From: Kitagawia praeruptora
Lineage: Eukaryota > Streptophyta > Magnoliopsida > Apiales > Apiaceae
Length of the DNA: 64,000 nt
NCBI GenBank assembly: GCA_037693485.1
Contig: CM075352.1
Coordinates: forward strand, 67,334,001-67,398,000
Reading direction: 5' to 3'
A model generated the notes under the pieces. It ran no database searches. It was given only the letters and a program-made list of their open reading frames with translations, and had not been told where the DNA came from. Shown piece by piece: positions 45,894-57,382 of this stretch (position 1 is its first letter; the number at the start of each line of letters is the position of its first letter). A program made the position numbers and the translations under genes.

Positions 45894-48800
45894 TTACGCA
45901 GATCCAAATTCTGCAAACCACTTTTCATGTTTCTCTATATCAGCTGCAGAAACACTTGGCTGAACCTTGCCTATGGCTTCTTCAAAATCACACATCGCCA
46001 CAGGGTCTTTAGAAATCTCCTCTTTAGACATGTTCTTAATTTGGTCACGAGTCTTTCCTGCTATCTTACGTCTCATGCCATTCATGGAAGCATCACGGCA
46101 CACGTTCGTCAGATCATCTCCACTGTATCCCTCTGTCCGACGAGCCACTTCATTAATATCAACATCAGTAGCGACCTGATATTAATGGGCAGAGCTAGTT
46201 TAGATAAAAAGAATAGGAAGATATTTCTCTTTTTAAATGTAATTTTAAATATCAAGGGCTAGACTGACAACTAGTTCAGAAGATATTAAAACAAAACAAC
46301 AAAACTTTAAAGATTGGACATTTCACAATGTCCTCGGTGATGCAGAATTCAAGACCTGACAGGATAAATAGATTAGTTTCGTCTGCAACATTATGAAAAC
46401 CATTTCAAACATAACAACGGGAATCAACAGACTTAAGCACTTCATTCCAAACAAAAATCAGTTCCCAAACAATGATGCATCTTCAGAGTGGTTCCAAAAT
46501 ATTGCATCGGCATAACTAATATTAACTTTATCTCACACCTTTTACGAACAGCACTGACATCAATATCAGGAAATCAGTACCAGCCAATCCAAATTATGGG
46601 ACATGAGAAAAGAGTTTATGAAATCTGATCAAGGGACGGCAAAAACAAACAAACATTACCAATCATGAAAACAAATAGAAAGTACTAAGCAAGTGGCACA
46701 AAGTACTAAGAAACTTGCATAAAGTACTACGTAAATTTCTGGATTACATTCCATGGTGAAAGAAAAGGTTATGACTGATGACAAACCCAACATTTTTAAA
46801 AGATATAAGTGTAGTCGTATTAACAGTTTAAATGGGCGGCAAGAGCTGCCTACCTCAACCGTTTTCAGATTGATCTTTATAAGCTCCTTACGACTCTCAG
46901 CATCAGGAAGAGGAATGTATATACGTTTTTCCAGCCGCCTCCTACATGGCAGTAATGAACAATTTAAAACAACATTGTCCCACTGATTCTGGCAGGTTTC
47001 TACGACTAATAAGATTAGAAGAAATATATGAACAAATCTTTTACAGGACCCAACCTTAATGCCTCATCTATGTCCCACGGAAAATTTGTAGCTGCCAAAA
47101 CCATCACTATCTTGCGACTGCCATCTTCATTAGTGCCAGTATTGCTTGCCCCATCTACTTGTACTAAAAGTTCAGATTTTACCCTTCTAGATGACTCATG
47201 CTCCCCTGAAGCCCTGGAACAAACAAATTGTAATTCAGGTCATTTACAAGAGTATACATATGAAACACCACAGCCTAGAAAGAAGAAGCCACAACTATTA
47301 CAAGCAAAACAGCGGAGGTAGAGGATCACATGTTTACCAAGTTTTTAAAAGAAAATTATGTTTTCTGATCTGTAGCCTTAGGTTGGAGTCCTCCAATGTA
47401 AGCAACAAGAGGGCTGTACAAAGCTCCATTTAACCTCAATAATATGCTTGTATTAATTTGTTCATCAGTCGGTGTTGTACAGCACACAATTATAACTTGA
47501 TGCCTTAGCCCAATAAACATTTGAAACTTAGAATCTATTTTACCGGTCCGCTACTAATATGGTAATGTCTTGATTTGCTCAGCAAACACAGCACATGCTA
47601 GAGAAGGCATGGTTCAGCCACAATAATGAATATTGTATTTAGTTGATACACTGATATTTTGAGAGCTCTTGGTAACGGTACTAGGCTTGCTACCTAAACA
47701 ATCTGACATGGCTTAATCACTTTACATACACATCAACTGAGTGTGGTTTATTTTTCTTCCAAAAATTATACCACAATATACTCTAGTGCCCGCCTTTATT
47801 CAAGTTGAGAAATAATTTGCCTTGAGTGTTTAAATTAGCTGCTCCTTTGATTCCTCCCATTTTTCCCAACAATGTCAGAATATTAACAAAGAAAAGAGTT
47901 GGTGATAGCCTATTGCAGGAAACTACAAACAGAAAAGTTGCTAGCATATTGCAGGAAACTGCAAACAGAAGAGTTGCTAATCCTTCTCAAGAACCACAAT
48001 TAGAGAAGTTACTCATCTGGAGGTGCAAGTACAATGTATTTCATATTAATAAGTTGCTAAATCATAGAATTTGATTACAAAATCTGGCTACGGAGAATGA
48101 GAAAGATAGTTGAGTCAACTTGCATGAATTGAGCATAGTGTTGAGTCATGTTTTTTAAGACTAGAGTGATGTTTCCTTACCCTCTTGAATTGCAGAGAGA
48201 ATCAATCTCGTCAATGAATATAGTACTTGGTGCATATGCTCTTGCAAGATCAAACAAGCACCGAACCATGCGCTCACTCTCTCCTCGCCACTTCGAAGCA
48301 AGGGTAGCAGAAGAAACATTGAAAAAGGTCGTTCCACACTCTGTAGCAACAGCCTTCGCCAGGAGTGTTTTCCCAGTACCTGGAGGGCCAAACATAAGAA
48401 CACCTTTCCATGGCCTTCTAATTCCCTGCAAAGTAAATATATTTATCACATCATCTTCAGGTTACTACACTGCTGCATATATGCACAACCTTAGTTTAAC
48501 AGAGAGTGGCTCTGCAAAAATTGCTTTTCCAAATTGTAGAACTTGTTTACTGAAGGAGTCACATGTATTAGTTTTCCATTGCAGATCTTAATTTATCCAT
48601 TAAAATTAAAATGTAAAACCGGCCCCCCTCAAAAAAACATTCTGCGTCCACCACTGTATAGAAGTGATATAAATAAAATAGGTAAAAAAAAGGACATGGA
48701 CGCAAGCAAGTTGCGATTCATTCCTGTGTCATCGTAATAACTACACACTCCGTCCCATTTATGTGAACCTTATACTTTTTGCACGCGCCCGAAGGAGGTA

Positions 48801-50411
48801 TTTTTTGGAAAATGTGCAAAAAAAATGGCTCATCTAGATTTGTACGGATTGGTACAGGGGGATTATTTAACTTTCAAAATATACCTGAAAATACTCAGGC
48901 ATTAACAAGGGAAGAACCACAGCTTCCTCCAGAAGTCTTTTTGCTTCACTCAGCCCTGCAACATCATCCCATTTAACTCCAGGGGTATTTTCTAGTACAT
49001 CCCTTTCAAGCATTGCAGCTAAGTCCTGATCAGGCCCTTCATACACTCCACGCTTTGATTTACCATCTTCAGAATCACCATTCTGAAATTGGCAAAGAAC
49101 AATGTCAGTAGATGATCCAAATTTCTAATTTGTGAGGCCTTAATAGTGCAATTTCCTGTAATCAAGCACTCAAGACATAATCTTCCAAGTGAAGATAAAA
49201 GAATATCAAACTACTTCATATCTTAGAAACTGTTAAATCCACCCCCCCCCCATAGGACTGATTTCTTATTTAAAATTGAAAATACGTATGCCATGATTCA
49301 TGGGTCACAGACTCACAAAATAATAAGACATCAATTACAGAATATTAACGTCAGGTAACTGGACAGGAGAATATACCCTGGCATTACACTTGACAGTTAC
49401 AACCAAGAGCAGTGGTATATGTAAGAAAAAGTATAACAATTAAACTCACCACAGAATCTGCCTTCCCGGAATTAGACTTCCCTGATCCATTGCCTTTCCT
49501 TCCAGTAGTAGTAGTACTAGACCTCGCTCCTGCATTGCCCCTATTAGAACCAGCCTTTGCTCCACGACCAGTAGTTCCACTTCTTGTAGGGCCACGATCC
49601 CAATTATCGTCTTGACTTGACTTTCTCATACCCACTTGACTAGCTCTAGTTGATCTTCTACTTGTATCCCGACTAGGCGGTCTCCATACGTCAGGATCGT
49701 CCATGGAAGGAGCCCCAGAAGAAGTTGGATACTCATCTAGTGGTTGAAACACAAATGACGACTTGGTCGAAATTGGGGGTGAAGAAGGCCGTCTACCCAT
49801 ACGAGTGTCCTTGAAAGCATTTCGTTTTGTATCCAATTGCTTAACAATCTCACTTTCTTCTAATAGAGCTTTCTTAACATTCATCCACTTTGAACGAATA
49901 AGTGGGTCATCAAGTGTAGTTAAATGCCTAAACCAGAACAAAATCAACAAAATTCTTCACACAAACCATAAAACCACTATGCTAAACCACAAACTTTATA
50001 TGTAACTAAAATTTCCAAAAAGAATACAACAACGATCTTCTTTTCTTTTTTTTTTTGGCTAATCGACAACGATCTTCTTGTTTACCAAGTGGTAAATAAA
50101 ATAAAAAAATTAGCTTACCAAATATTAAGAGATAATAACGACATAAAGGAGCTACCTTTACTTCAAATATTCAGTAAAAATAATTCTTGAAAACCATCAA
50201 AAATTGAGTACGCATCGTGTGCATATGCATCTTATAAATCCCCTAATTTTAAGTACAATGTGATTCTTTTAAGCTCAAATTATGCATTTTGAAGCCAATA
50301 TTATTTTAAAGTTTGGTAAATTACATTTCAGTCAAAGTTATTTCACCTCAAAGCTACACAATTTGCAAAGCACATCAAGTACATAGATATAGAGATAGGA
50401 GAGAGATAGAG

Positions 50412-50476
<65 letters not shown>

Positions 50477-50597
50477 ACCTGTTGATCTGAGCAATGACAC
50501 CATCAAAGAAGATAATGGAAGTGTCATAAACACCCTCAATTGCATATTCTCTCGCTAATTTCAAGTGATCTTGCAATCCCGTTAGCGTCCCCGCCAT
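45894..50597 (-). CDS. KTN1: Katanin p60 ATPase subunit A1, 7 coding exons
   Basis: The exons are 50479-50597, 49450-49927, 48885-49082, 48181-48425, 47055-47213, 46854-46941 and 45894-46175, giving 523 codons with the stop. It is the microtubule-severing AAA ATPase of the cell cortex. The N-terminal MIT-like helix bundle (LQDHLKLAREYAIEGVYD) is followed by a basic, Ser/Gly-rich linker. The AAA domain has GIRRPWKG, Walker A GPPGTGKT (278-285), Walker B IFIDEID (334-340), the arginine-finger region DEALRRRLEKRIYIPLPD and the C-terminal VPS4-like tail ending HEKWFAEFGSA. The conserved Trp of PLWMPEYF is Leu (residue 259) here. Otherwise it is intact. It lies upstream of MVK on the same strand. 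Confidence 0.95.
50401..50472 (-). repeat. (GA)n microsatellite at the KTN1 intron 1 donor
   Basis: About 70 bases of GA repeats end six bases from the exon 1 splice donor (AACAG/GTAATCC at 50479/50478). On the transcript it is a (CU)n tract, the kind bound by polypyrimidine-tract proteins. Length variation here could influence splicing of the first intron. Confidence 0.85.
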
Positions 50598-51024
50598 TTT
50601 TACACCTCCGATTTGACTCGCCGGTTTCTAGGGTTTGCGAATCGGAGAGATCTTTGTGCACACTTTTTTAGCTAACATTCAGTAGTACTGGTGAATTGAA
50701 ATTTGACGGACACGTTTAAACGGAAAACTAAAAAGAGGGGTTTGTGAGTCATTTGACTAGTTTAGCCTTGCACCTTTCGAGTTTTTCATAAATTTCAGGG
50801 CTTTTTTTATAAATATATAGGAAAAATAAATTTTTGTAAATTTATTTTTTGTCAAGAATAACTATTTACAATTTTACTATACTAAGTTTTTAAATTGCAA
50901 AAATACTACAAATTAGGTTCCTCTTACCCCTCCTTCCGCCGCCAGCCTTGTACTTTTTGTACTTTTTACTTTTTTAGGTAGGATGATTTTGGTGAATTTG
51001 GGTTACAGGTCCCGCATAAATAAT
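50598..51024 (-). promoter_or_regulatory. Upstream region of KTN1
   Basis: About 430 bases on the minus strand before the KTN1 start codon, bounded by the repeat at 51025. Only AT-rich blocks and a C-rich patch (50938-50945, CCGCCGCC) are visible. No defined TATA box and no other gene. Confidence 0.35.
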
Positions 51025-51230
51025 ATTCAACTGAATGCAACCACATGCAACTGAAATCTTGATTGTAAGTTTCAGTTTTCAAATGTCATTTTCGACCAAA
51101 TTTTTGGAATATATATACATGAATAATATTCAAGTGAATGCAACCACATGCAACTGAAATCTTGATTGTAAGTTTCAGTTTTCAAATGTCATTTTCGACC
51201 AAATTTTTGGAATATATATATATATATATA
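51025..51230. mobile_element. Left half of a palindromic MITE, internally duplicated
   Basis: Two tandem copies of a block starting AATAATATTCAACTGAATGC (about 51025-51120 and 51122-51212), ending in (TA)n. The reverse complement of the block is at 57290-57380. The two halves together make a palindrome with a TA-rich core into which the 6-kb element 51231-57275 inserted. Confidence 0.7.
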
Positions 51231-51917
51231 GGGTGCCCTTCCACAGCCACCATTGGTTGAAAAAAGGCCCACAACCACCAACTCGTACACTACCGCAATG
51301 AACACTTGCGGCAGGAAAACTTAAAAAAAAATTTAGGGGTGCCGCAATGAAAACTTGCGGTAGGAATGGGCCGCAATGAACGTTTGCGGCAGGAGTCGCT
51401 CTCAGGTCCTTAAATATTATTTTACGTTTTTATACCTTTATTTTTATTATTTATTAAAATTAAAAAAATTGGTAAATTAATACATTATAAAATATAAAAA
51501 TGTTTATAAAATTCGAATTATTACATAAAATTTTAAATAAATTATTATAGTTTTATATTTATTAAAAGTAATAAAAATAATAAATTAATAAAAGCTGTTA
51601 ATTTGAAATATTGAAACAAGTAAATATATGAAATTACGTTTTCACCCTCCAATTTGATGCCGCAGTGATACATAGCGGATAAATGAAAATCTGAAATTAC
51701 TTGTTTACCCTTATATCACTGCCGCAATGATACAATGCGGATACATAAAAATATGGAATTACTTTTTTACCCTTAAATCATTACCGCAATGATACAATGC
51801 GGATAGGAGACTTATACAACCACCCATTGCGGCTGCCGCGACCCGATTAACTCTAATTAAACACAGAGCTCAGGCGATTTCAGGCGATTCCGGGCGATTT
51901 ACACACAGAGCTACGAA

Positions 51918-54900
51918 ATGTCAGGCCATCTTCCTCCTCAAGGTATCTTCTAATTGACACTTATACACACACGCACGTAGTTATACATACACACACGCAC
52001 TACTATATACATTGCTACTGACGATTATATGTACATGGTTTGATTCGTTTTTAACTGTGGGTGGTGTTTATTTGCTTCATTTTAGTTAAAATCATGAATT
52101 AAATCGAATTATTAGGGTTCATAGTTCGAATTTTACCCATTTTTGGTTTGCATTAGTTTGAAATTAGGGCTTTTACCCTCAATTGAGTTGAAATTAGGGT
52201 TTCTCATCTTTAATTAGGTTGAATTAGCTCGAAATGCCCAATTTAGAATTAGGTTTCGAATTATTATTCGAATTTTTATTAAAACTATGAATTAATTCGA
52301 ATTATTAGGGTTTATAATTATGAAATTATAATTATAATTTTTTTTATGAGTTGTGGAAATTTTAATTCGAATTTTTCTGAATTATTAATTTGAATTTTTG
52401 AGTTTAAAATTCGAATTTATGAATTAATATGATTTATTAATTCGAATTTTGATTAATTAACATATTAGTACTGCATTTTATTTGATAAATTATATTCGGT
52501 GTTAATTTATTCTTGTTTTAAATATGTCTTAATGGAATGATAATTTTAGCCAATTTTGGTACATGTTTATAAAATGTGCCTTATTTCTTTGATCTTGCAC
52601 ATTGCAGATGCTATGGATATGCAGTGCGGGCCTCTCGATAGGTCCCTCTTGACCATGCAGGATGATCATATTAGCAGTCACATATGGCAGGGGGTGAGCG
52701 GGAGAAGTTGGATGTCTACCAGTTGACAGCCAACCTCGACGATTGGGTATTTGATGACACCCAGGTTAGTTTGCTGTCAGACTGGGGTTTCCGAGCGTTT
52801 ACTAACCCACGCTCGATTCCCCAGAACGACATCCGATTGATCACGGCGTTGGTGGAGAGGTTTAGGCCAGAGACCAACACCTTTCATTTCCCATTTGGTG
52901 AGATCACCATCACTCTAGAGGATGTTTACATGATATTGGGATTGCCTGTTCGTGGTCGTGCTGTTACTCATTCGGAGCTTTCCGCACCGCTTCCATATTG
53001 GCTAAGACGGTGGCATGATTTGAGGTTGACTGAGATCGAACGCAGAGCTATGTATAAAAAAGGTTTGAATTTTAGTCCATAAATCCTAATTTCTTGCATT
53101 TTAGTCCTTAACATGTTTAATTCTTGCATGTTATACATTAAATTTTCATTTCTTTGCAATTTAGGAAGATAATTATCTAGTTATTGCATTTTAGTCCATA
53201 AATTCTAATTTCTTGCATTTTAGTCCTTAATTTGTTTAATTCTTGCATGTTATACATTAAATTATCATTTCTTTGCAATTTAGGAAGATAATTATCTACT
53301 TATTGCATTTTAACCCATAAATTCTAATTTCTTGCATTTTAGTCCTTAATTTGTTTAATTCTTGCATGTTATACATTAAATTTTCATTTCTTTGCAATTT
53401 AGGAAGATAATTATCTAGTTATTGCATTTTAGCCCAAGAATTTTAATTTCTTGCATTTTAATCCTTTATTTGTTTAATTCTTGCATATTATACCTTAAAT
53501 TTTTATTTCTTTGCAATTTAGGTGGGGTGAAGCTTCATAGGTTGAGGGAAATGTATAAAAAGAAACCGGAGAAGCCTTCTCCCGAGTTTATCGAACATGA
53601 TGACCTTGTGTACACCCGGGCTTATCTTTTTTACATCATTGGGGGTGTGTTGTTTCCTTCATCGAATAGAGACACCGTGCATCCTAGGTACTTCTTGACT
53701 TCATTTATCTCTCTAGTCCTTGCAATTTATGCTTAAATTTATCTTATTCTTGCATTTTATGCCTTAAATTTCACATTTCTTGCATGTTCATCCTTAATTT
53801 CTCCAATTATTGAATTCTTACCTTAATTTGCATTTCCTGAATTTTTGCAGGTATTTACAGTTAATCCAGAATGCGCATGAGATTAAGGAGTATGCCTGGG
53901 GAGCTGCGGTTTTGAGCTATTTGTTCAGGGGTTTGGCCAAGGCTGCTCAGAAGGGTGCCAAAGCTATTTGTGGGTGCACCATGCTTTTGCAGCTTTGGTC
54001 TTACGAGAGGTTGTTGCCTGGGGCACCTCTGATAGCACCTCGTATGGATTTTGTTTGGCCGAGGGCATTGGCTTGGGCTGAGCCGGTAGATGGGAGGAGG
54101 GTTAACCCCCACCACCATACAGGTCTTTATCGGGGGGACTTTGACAGCTTTCAGCTTGGTTGGCTGACATGGCAGCCTTATCAGAGATTTTATGACATTC
54201 AGGATGTTGATGTGGATTATAATATCGATTTGATGGATGCTCACTATATGGCTCTCGGTCGTGTCCCTCTCATTTCTTTTGATATCGTTGAGTATGTCAT
54301 GCCAGATAGAGTATTGAGACAGTTTGGTATTCTACAGCATATCCCACAGGCCCCGGTTGCCATGACTTCACTGCGGACGGAGAGAGCATCTCGTTGGGTG
54401 CGGGACAATCATACAGTGACCTTGGCAGATTACGTTGAGGAGTGGCATGCTTTTAATGATGGCATGATACCTATTGTCGAGGAGGGCAATTACGTGTCTA
54501 TAGAGGAGTACATGTATTGGTACAGGCGCGTCAGTAAGCTAAGGATTGCTCCATTTGTGGCTGAGCATCGTTCTAAGATTGTGCCTCGTGACTGGTATCC
54601 CCAGCAGGACATGGCTGATGCGGTATGCATTATATACCGTTATTTTTCTAATTCTTGCATTTCAGACATTTATTTGTATATTTCTGCATTTTAGACCTTT
54701 ATTTATATACTTTTGCACTTTAGACCTTTATTTATCTAATTCCTGCATCTAAATACTTCAATGCAGCTGGATTGTGGAATGAGGACATTACATGCCATTT
54801 ACGAGCGTGATCCCCCCGAGTGGTTCTTTGATATCATCACTGAGTTTTTGGCTCGTTATGATCGGATCAACACCGAGTGGAGGGGTGTTGGATTTATCAG

Positions 54901-55998
54901 ACCTAGTTTTGATAGACCCTCTCGTGCACATGATATGGATATTGACCCCAGCGGTCCTTCATCTTCGCAACAGCCTCCACTAGCCGTTTCTCAGAAACGT
55001 TTGCGTGAGGTAGTAATCTTTTGATACTTGTTATCTTTGAATATAGTGGATTGAATATATGTATGATTGTTGTATATTTTATTGTAGGTTGAGACTGTTG
55101 ATTCTCATGCTTCACTTACGCACGATGCCACACCTCATGTCTCTTATAAACGTCCTCGTCAGGTAGTAATCCTTAATGCTAGGTTTAATTCGAGTCACTT
55201 AGGAGGAATTATATATATAACTATGTGATCGGTTCGTTGACATATAATTGCAGGTTGAGACTACAGATGCTCTTGCTACACAGCCTACCCTGGTATCTGT
55301 CCCGCCTATAGTCCAAGTTGAGGTATCAATCCTTAACGCTTGGTTTAATGCAAGAATTATAGAAATTAATAAGGGTATAAAATGCATGATCGGTGTATCT
55401 TGTAGGTTGAGGCTACAGCAGCTGCTCCTCCTGTTACACAGACGACCCCAGTATCTAGCCCTCCTCCTTCACAGTCTACGCCGGTATCTATCCCCCTCAT
55501 GCTCATATTAATCTCTCCTTACTGTAATTTCCTTCTTATATACCAACTTTTTATATGTTTGTGTTTTTATCTCATTGTGGTTGCAGGTTAGCACTATTCC
55601 TGCTGTGACAGAGCCTACCCCGGCATCTGTCCCCCATCATGCTCAGATTGAGGTACTAATCTCTCCTATTTATGATTTTCTTCTTATATACCATTGAGGT
55701 ACTAATCTCTCCTATTTGACTTTTGTTATCATATTTGTAGGCTCCAATACCATGTGAGTTGGCAGTGGATGGCAACAAGGTTGCCTATGGCATGGCTTAC
55801 CCGGATGGAGGAGAAATGAGTAGGAAAATACATGGCAAGCCAATGCCTACTGGATGTCTGAGAGTGTCAGTGGATAGTGGGATCCAACTAGAAGCCTTGA
55901 TTCCAGTTCCAGTACCTGGTGAGATGGAGACGGTCAAGCAAGCTGTTGGATCTCATGTTGCATGGCCCAAGGACTGGATCATACGTCGAAATACTGAG
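51918..55998 (+). pseudogene. Plant mobile domain (MAIN-like) protein fused to a DUF8039-like exon; frame break
   Basis: The proposed exons are 51918-51942, 52608-53062, 53522-53687, 53851-54622, 54767-55009, 55088-55162, 55254-55322, 55406-55493, 55587-55652 and 55741-55998. Exons 2-5 form a PMD (PF10536-type): ITALVERFRPETNTFHFPFG, EDVYMILGLPVRGRAVTH, YTRAYLFYIIGGVLFP and WERLLPGAPLIAPR-like segments. Exons 6-9 are short, similar Pro/Thr-rich modules. Exon 10 (GKPMPTGCLRVSVD, VPGEMETVKQAVGSHVAWPK) resembles the DUF8039 domain of plant transposon proteins. PMD proteins (MAIN, MAIL1) act in meristem maintenance and TE silencing, and transposon copies are common. A G5 run at 52690-52694 appears one base short, breaking the frame of exon 2; the PMD frame reopens at ATG 52684. 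Exon 10 ends at a donor with no partner, so the 3' end seems lost. Confidence 0.75.
53063..53521 (+). repeat. 119-bp tandem repeat in PMD intron 2, each unit ending in a splice acceptor
   Basis: TTTCTTTGCAATTTAG/G occurs at 53164, 53283, 53402 and 53521, exactly 119 bases apart. The last is the acceptor used in the gene model. Units contain TTGCATTTTAGTCC twice each. The intron thus has grown by duplicating its own 3' end. Confidence 0.88.
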
Positions 55999-56017
55999 GT
56001 TTGTACTTCTATAAAAA

Positions 56018-56608
56018 TACTATAAAGGTCTAAATGCAAAATTATAGAAATAAGGGTCTAAAATGCAAGAAATAGAGAAATAAGGGTCTAAAATGCAAGA
56101 AATAGAGAAGTAAAGGTCTAAAAGGCAAGAAATAGAGAAGTAAAGGTCTAAAATGCAAGAAATAGAGAAGTAAAGTTATAAAATGCAAGAAATAGAAAAA
56201 TAAAGGTCTAAAATGCAAAATTATAGAAATAAGGTTATAAAATGCAAGAAATAGAGAAATAAGGGTCTAAAATGCAAAATTATAGAAATAAGGTTATAAA
56301 ATGCAAGAAATAGAGAAATAAGGGTCTAAAATGCAAGAAATAGAGAAATAAAGGTCTAAAATGCAAGAAATAGAGAAATAAAGGTCTAAAATGCAAGAAA
56401 TAGAGAAGTAAAGGTCTAAAATGCAAGAAATAGAGAAGTAAAGTTATAAAATGCAAGAAATAGAAAAATAAAGGTCTAAAATGCAAATTTATAGAAGTAA
56501 GGTTATAAAATGCAAGAAATAGAGAAATAAGGGTCTAAAATGCAAAATTATAGAAATAAGGTTATAAAATGCAAGAAATAGAGAAATAAGGGTCTAAAAT
56601 GCAAGAAA
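56018..56608 (-). repeat. About 30-bp minisatellite downstream of the PMD gene
   Basis: Around 19 units of the type TAAAGGTCTAAAATGCAAGA plus AATAGAGAAG, with variants GGTTATAAAATGCAAGA and GGGTCTAAAATGC. Its reverse complement (TTGCATTTTAGACCTTTA) is the word repeated in PMD introns 2, 3 and 4. The frame at 56280-56486 is a translation of this array, not a gene. Confidence 0.9.
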
Positions 56609-56620
56609 TCCCGTCGGACA

Positions 56621-56970
56621 GTCCCGGGATTGTTGTTTCTATTTTTTAAAAAATACTTATCGACGATCCAACCACACGTAAGTCAATATATGTCTAATTT
56701 AGTGATATTCCCAAGTTTTGAAAAAATAATAAGTTTATTTGGGTGGTAAAAGTGGTAGTGAACTATCGATTTGACCAGTATATCTAACTAGTGCTTTGTC
56801 CCGGATTGTTGTTTCTATTTTTTTAAAAATACTTATCGACGATACAACCGCACGTAAGTCAATATATGTCTAATTTAGTGATATTCCCAATATTTCAAAA
56901 AATAATAAATTAATTTGGAAGGTAAAAGTCGTGGTCAACTATCGATTTGACCCGTACTCCTAAATTAGTT
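56621..56970. repeat. About 177-bp tandem duplication
   Basis: Two copies starting TCCCGGGATTGTTGTTTC (about 56622) and TCCCGGATTGTTGTTTC (about 56799), both containing ATACTTATCGACGAT and AACTATCGATTTGACC. No coding content. Diverged by roughly a tenth, so older than the 250-bp duplication in MVK. Confidence 0.75.
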
Positions 56971-57275
56971 AATCTAATGTAAAAATCTCAAAAAATAGAA
57001 AATTAGTGAATCTAATGTAAAATTAATCACATAATTAATGAGTATTAATATTTAAAATTTTATGAATTTAAATTCGAATTTTATCTTATTTTTCTATTTT
57101 TAATTTAACTTTCACAAGAATACTGCCGCATTGAAGGGTTGCGGACCGTCCTGCCGCATTGAAAGGTTGCGGACCCTTCTGCCGCATTGAAAGGTTGCGG
57201 ACCCTTCTGCCGCATTGAAATGTTGCGGCTATTCTGGTGGCTGGTCCAGCCCACGGTGGTTGTGAACCTGAACGC

Positions 57276-57382
57276 ATATATATATATATATATATATTCC
57301 AAAAATTTGGTCGAAAATGACATTTGAAAACTGAAACTTGCAATTTCAATTTTCAGTTACATTCAGTTGCATGTGATTGCAT
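57276..57382. mobile_element. Right half of the split palindromic MITE
   Basis: (TA)n then TCCAAAAATTTGGTCGAAAA and AACTGAAACTTGCAATTTC, ending CAGTTGCATGTGATTGCAT: the inverted partner of 51025-51230. A TCCCT-A-GCGGGGCC fragment follows at 57394-57408. Confidence 0.7.

Larger units (their letters stand above)
51231..57275 (+). mobile_element. 6-kb TA-flanked element carrying a plant-mobile-domain gene
   Basis: (TA)n on both sides. Imperfect inverted tips: GGGTGCCCTTCCACAGCCAC on the left, GCGTTCAGGTTCACAACCAC read inward from the right. Both sub-terminal zones carry clusters of CCGCA...TGCGG hairpins: 51293-51311, about 51336, 51370, 51660, 51720 and 51785 on the left, and four at 57123-57235 on the right. 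The cargo is one plus-strand spliced gene (51918-55998), then a minisatellite and a tandem duplication. No MURA-like transposase is present. Layout and target fit Mutator-like elements that insert in TA microsatellites (MuTAnT in Medicago, Micron in rice), but the cargo makes it far larger than a MITE. Confidence 0.75.

Noticed and set aside
56018..56608. Possible CRISPR-like or centromere-like array
   Set aside because: Units are about 30 bp with no unique spacers, the genome is nuclear plant DNA, and the words are shared with the neighbouring introns, so it is a minisatellite.
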